DNA of 32,003 nt, taken from Rubrivivax sp. GTDB lineage: Bacteria; Pseudomonadota; Gammaproteobacteria; Burkholderiales; Burkholderiaceae_C. The notes under the pieces are model-generated. The model did no database searches and had not been told where the DNA came from. It saw only the letters and a list, made by a program, of their open reading frames with translations. The position numbers and the translations under genes were made by a program. The stretch is from NCBI GenBank assembly GCA_030680415.1, contig JAUXVE010000099.1, forward strand, positions 1-32,003, in the 5' to 3' direction. The first letter of the stretch is position 1; each line of letters opens with the position of its first letter. This document shows, in pieces, positions 28,630-32,003 of the stretch.

Positions 28630-29358
28630 TTACTTCTTCCGCTCGTCGCCCGGCAGCGCGCTGCCCGACCACAGGCTGGGCTGCGTGCTGGGTGAGATCG
28701 ATTCGATGCTGTCGTTGGCCACGCGACGGGCCTCGCGCATCGCGACCTCGAACAGCCGCAGCCAGACCTGCAGCGCCTGCACCTCGGGTTCGGCCAGCGC
28801 GGTGCGCAGCATCAGGCGGCCGCGGCCGATCATCAGCACGGTGGGCACCGAGGCATCCACGCGCAGGGCCTGCAGGGCCTGCGTCAGCGGGCCCTCGAGC
28901 CAGCGCATGAGCCAGCCCTTCATGCTGGAAAATGCCATGTAGCGTTCGCGCAGCGGCCCCATCTCGGCGCCCGACAGCTTGGGAAACATCACCAGCCAGC
29001 GCATCTCGGGCGGCGTCTGGTTGTCGATGCGGGTCTGCACGCCTTCGACGTACTGGTCGAAGACGGCCTTTTCCATCGTCTCCTGCAGTTCACGGTTCAT
29101 CAGCACCAGGTGCAGGTCGGAGCGCAGCCCCATCTCGGCGCGCAAGCGCAGTTCCTGGCCCTGGATGTAGGGCCGCTGCGAAGGGCCCCACTCCAGACGC
29201 CAGGGCGCCACACCCAGCCGGCCGTCGATGACGAAGCCTTCGCTTTGCACGCCGCGAAAGGCGTATTGGCGTGATGCGGCCCAGGGCGCGATGCCTTCCC
29301 AGCCCGTTGCCGGCGCCGGCGGGCTGCCGGAGAACAAGCGCTTCAAGCCGTCGAGCAT
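28630..29358 (-). CDS. Conserved hypothetical protein
   Basis: I do not recognise the family of this 242-residue protein. It begins MLDGLKRLFSGSPPAPATGW, has a mixed alpha/beta central part (GQELRLRAEMGLRSDLHLVL and VVMFPKLSG-like strands read as LVMFPKLSG), several conserved-looking Trp residues, and a polar C-terminal tail ending LPGDERKK. There is no signal peptide or membrane helix, so it is likely cytoplasmic. Codon use is like its neighbours, and the frame is intact. It is divergent from the glutathione transferase gene, 56 nt apart. The function is unknown. Confidence 0.75.
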   Translation of the reverse strand: MLDGLKRLFSGSPPAPATGWEGIAPWAASRQYAFRGVQSEGFVIDGRLGVAPWRLEWGPSQRPYIQGQELRLRAEMGLRSDLHLVLMNRELQETMEKAVFDQYVEGVQTRIDNQTPPEMRWLVMFPKLSGAEMGPLRERYMAFSSMKGWLMRWLEGPLTQALQALRVDASVPTVLMIGRGRLMLRTALAEPEVQALQVWLRLFEVAMREARRVANDSIESISPSTQPSLWSGSALPGDERKK

Positions 29359-29414
29359 GATTTAGAGTCCGGAGCATCCGGCGGCTCACCTGAAAGCCGC
29401 CCGCGGAGAACACG

Positions 29415-30107
29415 ATGATCGAAGTGTATTCGTGGGCCACGCCCAACGGCCACAAGGTTCACATCATGCTCGAGGAGTGTGGCCTGCCCTACCGGGTACA
29501 TGCCATCGACATCGGCGCCGGCGACCAGTTCACGCCCGAGTTCCTGGCCATCAGCCCGAACAACAAGATCCCCGCCATCGTCGACCCCGACGGCCCCGAC
29601 GGCGCGCCGATCTCGCTGTTCGAGTCGGGGGCGATCCTGCTCTACCTGGCGGCCAAGACCGGACGCTTCCTGCCCGCCGACATCCGCGGCCGCTACGAAG
29701 TGCTGCAGTGGCTGATGTTCCAGATGGGCAGCGTCGGCCCGATGCTCGGCCAGGCGCACCATTTCCGCATCTACGCGCCGCAGAAGATCGCCTACGCCAT
29801 CGACCGCTACACCAACGAGGCCGGGCGCCTGTACGGCGTCATGAACAGGCGGCTGGCCAGGAGCCGCTACGTCGGCGGCGCCGAGTACTCGATCGCCGAC
29901 ATCGCGATCTTCCCCTGGCTGCGCAGCTGGAAGAACCAGGGCATCACCTGGGACGACCATCCGCACCTCAAGGGCTGGTTCGACGAGATCGGTGCGCGCC
30001 CGGCCGTCAAGCGCGGCGTCGAGGTGCTGGCCGACAAGCGCCGGCCGCTGGTCGACGACACATCGCGTGAGACGCTGTTCGGCAAGACGCAGTACCAGCA
30101 GCGTTGA
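29415..30107 (+). CDS. Nu-class glutathione S-transferase (YfcG-like disulfide oxidoreductase)
   Basis: This 230-residue cytosolic GST has a thioredoxin-fold N-domain (about 1-87) and an all-helical C-domain. The motif TPNGHKVHIMLEE with Thr9 and Asn11 replaces the usual catalytic Tyr/Ser/Cys and is the mark of Nu-class enzymes such as E. coli YfcG and YghU. The conserved LAISPNNKIPAIVDPDG holds the cis-proline, and ESGAILLYLA contacts glutathione. Such proteins reduce small disulfides with two bound glutathiones. The ATG at 29415 (MIEVYSWATPNG) is supported by GGAG upstream. It is the last ordinary-looking chromosomal gene before the accessory right end. Confidence 0.92.
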   Translation: MIEVYSWATPNGHKVHIMLEECGLPYRVHAIDIGAGDQFTPEFLAISPNNKIPAIVDPDGPDGAPISLFESGAILLYLAAKTGRFLPADIRGRYEVLQWLMFQMGSVGPMLGQAHHFRIYAPQKIAYAIDRYTNEAGRLYGVMNRRLARSRYVGGAEYSIADIAIFPWLRSWKNQGITWDDHPHLKGWFDEIGARPAVKRGVEVLADKRRPLVDDTSRETLFGKTQYQQR

Positions 30108-30162
30108 ACGCTGCTGACCCTGGGTACACAGAGCGCGGCTCCTAGAATGCCGCGTGCCGGCT

Positions 30163-30179
30163 GCCCGTAGCTCAACCGG
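30163..30179 (+). other. tRNA-like 5' fragment (possible truncated tRNA-Arg)
   Basis: GCCCGTAGCTCAACCGG looks like the acceptor-to-D-loop start of a tRNA-Arg gene, where GCCCGTAGCTCA is common. The match ends after the D-loop GG; there is no D-stem closure, anticodon arm or T-arm. A TAGAAT -10-like box lies 14 nt upstream, as expected for a tRNA promoter. It may be the remnant of a tRNA disrupted by an insertion or deletion, or a coincidence. Confidence 0.3.
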
Positions 30180-30314
30180 GACGGATCGCAAGCATTCACG
30201 CGGCCTGCAGGCCCACCCGTAGCAAATGCCGTAGCACAGCCAGCCCTCATACGGAAAGGCGAGGATGCAGCGGTCGCGGCAGTAGCAGTCGGTGCTACAG
30301 GGCGGGGCCCCACG

Positions 30315-30336
30315 AAAAAGCCCGCACGCGGCGGGC
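30315..30336 (-). terminator. Intrinsic terminator of the small-gene cassette
   Basis: On the minus strand GCCCGC-CGCGT-GCGGGC is followed by TTTTT. It lies 33 nt after the stop of the last cassette gene. The stem, loop and U-tract are all as expected for rho-independent termination. Confidence 0.85.
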
Positions 30337-30368
30337 CTCGGGTAGCAGCCGGCGGGCATCAGCCCGGG

Positions 30369-30674
30369 TCAGCCGCTGTCGGAGTCTCGCAGCAGGGCCG
30401 CCAGCGCGGCCGACGAGCCGAACCACTCCGCAGGGCTCGCGCCGAGGGTGGCCCGGCCGCCGCACCGCACGGCGCCGACATCGGCCAGCCAGCCCAGTTG
30501 GTCCAACTGGCTGCGGGCGCCGCACGCTTCGACGTTGGCCCACTGCGTCGCCGCGAGATCGAGCAGCGCGCGCGCATTGGCGGCCAGGCTGGCGATTTCC
30601 TCGAACAGCGCTCTCTGGGCTTCCGTCGAGGGGGTGGGCGCCACAGCAGGGGCGCCGCTATTTGTGGCGATCAC
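30369..30674 (-). CDS. Small cassette protein 4 (unknown)
   Basis: This 101-residue protein of unknown function is the last gene of the minus-strand cassette. It is predicted mostly helical: an N-terminal Ala/Pro stretch (NSGAPAVAPTPSTEAQ), a long helix (RALFEEIASLAANARALLDL), then LGWLADVGAVRCGG and a C-terminal Ala/Leu helix. No membrane segment or motif is recognised. The start is GTG at 30674, overlapping the previous stop as GTGA, with GGAGG 7 nt upstream. A longer open frame upstream exists but runs through the previous gene. Similar short helical proteins of unknown role are frequent in prophages and islands, but I cannot name a family. Confidence 0.65.
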   Translation of the reverse strand: MIATNSGAPAVAPTPSTEAQRALFEEIASLAANARALLDLAATQWANVEACGARSQLDQLGWLADVGAVRCGGRATLGASPAEWFGSSAALAALLRDSDSG

Positions 30675-30700
30675 GGCTGGGCCTCCATGTCGCAGATCGG
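30671..30700 (-). repeat. Duplicated gene-junction module, copy 2
   Basis: This 30-nt stretch matches 30988-31017 in 28 of 30 positions. It encodes the C-terminus PICDMEAQP and stop, plus GGAGG (30682-30686) and the GTG start of the next gene. Confidence 0.85.
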
Positions 30701-30991
30701 TGCCGCAAATGCCGCCGCGGTGTTGGCAATTGGATCCCAACCAGCGGACGGGCAGCAGCCGTCGGCCGCCATGCAAAACAGGTCCGTGAGCGCGCGTAGG
30801 TATCCCTCGCGGTGCGCCGAGTCTTGATGCTGCAGGTTCTGCGCGATGCTGTTCTTCACCATCTTCGCAAGCAGCCGGTAGTCGCGCGCGTCGCTCGCAT
30901 CGTCGGAGCCGCACGTCGCGTTACTGACATCAAAGAGCCCTTGGAGAAGGCGCTGCAGCGCCGCGGCGCCGGTATAGGTGGTGTCGTTCAC
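30671..30991 (-). CDS. Small cassette protein 3 (unknown)
   Basis: This 106-residue protein of unknown function starts MNDTTYTGAAALQRLLQGLF. It is helical in the middle (RLLAKMVKNSIAQNLQHQD and REGYLRALTDLFCMA), has four cysteines around residues 27-80, and ends PICDMEAQP. The start is GTG at 30991, overlapping the stop of cassette protein 2 (GTGA) with GGAGG 7 nt upstream. The C-terminal PICDxEAQ is nearly the same as in cassette protein 2, and both are encoded by near-identical DNA that also carries the Shine-Dalgarno of the next gene. A loose resemblance (QDS...G...DL) suggests distant paralogy with protein 2. Confidence 0.65.
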   Translation of the reverse strand: MNDTTYTGAAALQRLLQGLFDVSNATCGSDDASDARDYRLLAKMVKNSIAQNLQHQDSAHREGYLRALTDLFCMAADGCCPSAGWDPIANTAAAFAAPICDMEAQP

Positions 30992-31017
30992 AGCTGGGCC
31001 TCCGTGTCGCAGATCGG
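30988..31017 (-). repeat. Duplicated gene-junction module, copy 1
   Basis: This is the partner of 30671-30700, 317 nt away. It encodes PICDTEAQL and stop, plus GGAGG (30999-31003) and the GTG start of cassette gene 3 in the same GTGA arrangement. Confidence 0.85.
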
Positions 31018-31275
31018 CGTCTTCAGCAACTCTGTGGCAAGTTCATCCATGCTCTCGGCCACACGCCCGGCCAGGTCGGACATCGCGTCCGCCAGCCAGC
31101 TGGCATGCCCCTGCATTTCCGAGTCCTGACTGTCCATGGCGTGGTTGATGAGCGCGAGCCCGGATGCGAGCCAGTAGCCACGCGTGGCCAGGTGCCGCAT
31201 CCGCTCACCCAACACTTCGGCGCCGGGCGGGGTTGTGGCCACGTGGGTGGGGGTTACAGTTTCGGAAGCATTCAC
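30988..31275 (-). CDS. Small cassette protein 2 (unknown)
   Basis: This 95-residue protein of unknown function starts MNASETVTPTHVATTPPGAE (flexible), followed by mostly helical sequence: VLGERMRHLATRGYWLASGL, then HASWLADAMSDLAGRVAESM, and ends LLKTPICDTEAQL. The start is GTG at 31275, set by AGGAG 7 nt upstream (CAGGAGATCAAA-GTG). It lies 92 nt after the 57-residue gene, with a hairpin between them, and overlaps cassette gene 3 as GTGA. It is acidic overall, with no signal peptide or membrane segment. Confidence 0.65.
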   Translation of the reverse strand: MNASETVTPTHVATTPPGAEVLGERMRHLATRGYWLASGLALINHAMDSQDSEMQGHASWLADAMSDLAGRVAESMDELATELLKTPICDTEAQL

Positions 31276-31342
31276 TTTGATCTCCTGTGGATCGGGTGGG
31301 TGTCAGGGGTCGGCGCCGCGTCTACGGTGCCGATCCCGCCTT

Positions 31343-31361
31343 GCCGCTGTGCCGCAGCGGC
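31343..31361 (-). promoter_or_regulatory. Intercistronic hairpin in the cassette
   Basis: A perfect 7-bp stem with a 5-nt loop (GCCGCTG-CGGCA-CAGCGGC) lies just after the stop of the 57-residue gene. There is no U-tract, so it is not an evident terminator. It could stabilise mRNA or tune expression of the downstream three genes. Confidence 0.4.
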
Positions 31362-31367
31362 GCCGGG

Positions 31368-31541
31368 TCACTCTCTGTCCCTGTCGGGCTCCTTCGCCCG
31401 CTTGATGCGCTCACGCAGCCACGCAGGGCCGCCCAGACGGGTGAGCTTGTCGCGCAGAGCATGGGTCAGGCGGATTACCACGGGCACGTCGAGCCGTTCG
31501 GCCTCGGGCTTCGGTGGTCTGCCGCCTCGGTTCCTTTCCAT
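31368..31541 (-). CDS. Small ribbon-helix-helix-like protein (cassette protein 1)
   Basis: This 57-residue basic protein reads MERNRGGRPPKPEAERL, a strand-like VPVVIRLT, then helix HALRDKLTRL, a turn GGPA, helix WLRERIKRAK, and ends DRDRE. A strand followed by two helices is the ribbon-helix-helix (Arc/CopG) layout, and the N-terminal GGRPPKP is AT-hook-like. It is probably a small DNA-binding regulator of the cassette, an inference from fold pattern only. The ATG at 31541 has no Shine-Dalgarno; a TACACT -10 box ends 7 nt before it, so the message may be leaderless. Proteins of this look are common in phage and island DNA of Burkholderiales, from memory. Confidence 0.7.
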   Translation of the reverse strand: MERNRGGRPPKPEAERLDVPVVIRLTHALRDKLTRLGGPAWLRERIKRAKEPDRDRE

Positions 31542-31548
31542 CCGGGTT

Positions 31549-31576
31549 AGTGTATTCCGGAAACATCAGGCGCGAA
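31549..31576 (-). promoter_or_regulatory. Candidate cassette promoter giving a leaderless transcript
   Basis: On the minus strand TACACT (31549-31554) fits a -10 box, with TTCGCG 16 nt upstream as a weak -35. Transcription would begin about 7 nt downstream, at or next to the ATG at 31541, consistent with the missing Shine-Dalgarno. Confidence 0.45.
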
Positions 31577-31688
31577 CAGTGGCACCGCCGACGCGCCAGG
31601 ATCGCGCTGGCTGCGTTATTTCGGGGCGGTTGGCACTAGGGTAGCCACTGCGCCCCGCGTGGCCTCAGTGCAGCCGCAGTCGGTGCAC

Positions 31689-32003
31689 CTGCTGGCGCTG
31701 GCCAGCGCGGGCCCGGCCAACGGCACCAGGTCGTCAGCACCAGCCCGGGCCTGACCAGGCCGCCACGCACCGAGCTCGATGCGGACGGGCTGCTGCTGGC
31801 GCTGCCCAGCTCGGGCCCGGCCAGCGGCACCAGGCCGACAGCGCCGTGCGGGGCCCGGCCAGCGGCACCAGGTCGACAGCGCCAGCCCGGGCCTGACCAG
31901 GCCGCCACGCACCGAGCTCGATGCGGACGGGCTGCTGCTGGCGCTGCCCAGCTCGGGCCTGGCCAGCGGCACCAGGTCGACAGCGCCAGCGCGGGCACGG
32001 GCA
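31689..32003. repeat. 142-bp tandem repeat array running off the window
   Basis: Two full 142-nt units (31711-31852 and 31853-31994) differ at only about eight positions, preceded by a partial unit from 31689 and followed by the start of a third at 31995. Each unit contains two copies of a smaller motif, GCCCGGCCAGCGGCACCAGG or close, spaced 104 and 38 nt apart. As 142 is not a multiple of three, each copy shifts reading frame, so a simple protein repeat is unlikely. The GC-rich codon pattern of ACCGAGCTCGATGCGGACGG suggests the unit came from coding DNA. No function is recognised. Confidence 0.85.

Larger units (their letters stand above)
30108..30368. other. Intergenic boundary region
   Basis: This 261-nt gap between the GST gene and the small-gene cassette holds a promoter-like TAGAAT (30143-30148), a tRNA-like fragment (30163-30179), several GTAGCA hexamers (about 30219-30300) and the cassette terminator (30315-30336). 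No complete gene is supported. Confidence 0.5.

Noticed and set aside
30163..30240. A functional tRNA gene at the tRNA-like start
   Set aside because: Beyond the D-loop there is no D-stem closure, anticodon arm, T-arm (GGTTCGAATCC-type) or acceptor complement; at best it is a fragment.
31616..31972. Minus-strand frames inside the tandem array as a repeat protein
   Set aside because: The period of 142 nt shifts frame at each unit, so the amino-acid sequence does not repeat within one frame; the frame ending at 31616 is probably fortuitous.
31689..32003. A CRISPR array
   Set aside because: The repeats are 142 nt and contiguous with no unique spacers of constant length, and no cas genes are near.
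30108..32003. A complete prophage or integrative element
   Set aside because: No integrase, transposase, structural or replication gene is present in the window; only small genes and repeats suggest an accessory region, and it continues beyond the edge.

Overview
The window is high-GC DNA with dense, short-spaced genes. The gene content suggests a betaproteobacterium of the order Burkholderiales, perhaps the Rubrivivax/Leptothrix/Ideonella group. Support comes from the pepA-holC pair divergent from lptF-lptG, the lolA-ftsK-rarA block, a CbiX-type chelatase next to a CysB-type regulator, a FimV-like protein, a Bug-type solute receptor and a livHMGF cluster. The genus is an inference from gene content only.

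Layout. 1-282 has no assignable gene. 283-2291 holds a divergent pair: an SDR-fold NAD-binding protein and a ferredoxin-NAD(P)H reductase. A 49-residue four-cysteine protein (2323-2472) and an orphan Bug/TctC receptor follow. 3569-7112 is the branched-chain amino acid ABC transporter operon livH-livM-livG-livF on the minus strand; a matching periplasmic receptor lies separately at 14384-15526. 7295-11600 holds ftsK, lolA and rarA (minus strand, ftsK/lolA overlapping). A Crp/Fnr regulator is divergent from trxB, then comes the rpmB-rpmG ribosomal protein operon with a clear terminator. 15718-19898 holds holC and pepA divergent from lptF-lptG. 19904-22414 holds a sirohydrochlorin-type chelatase, a CysB-type regulator and a methionine-type aminotransferase. 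22461-24500 encodes a FimV-like inner-membrane protein.

24583-28542 looks metabolic: a class II aldolase-family protein divergent from a Crp/Fnr regulator, followed by an APH-fold kinase and an ACAD11-type acyl-CoA dehydrogenase. The last two are a split version of the domains fused in animal ACAD10/ACAD11. 28630-30107 holds a conserved hypothetical protein and a Nu-class glutathione transferase.

The right end (about 30160-32003) differs from the rest. It has a 17-nt tRNA-like fragment, then a compact minus-strand cassette of four small unrecognised genes (57, 95, 106 and 101 codons). The first encodes a likely ribbon-helix-helix protein with no Shine-Dalgarno and a -10 box so close to the ATG that the mRNA may be leaderless. 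The other three are coupled by GTGA overlaps, and two of the junctions are near-identical 30-nt copies. The cassette ends in a good intrinsic terminator and is flanked by a 142-bp tandem array that runs off the window. This is the most likely accessory and undescribed part of the window. No integrase or transposase is visible. Three copies of a GGGAGAGGG-type palindromic repeat occur, two as an inverted pair upstream of ftsK and one after the acyl-CoA dehydrogenase gene.
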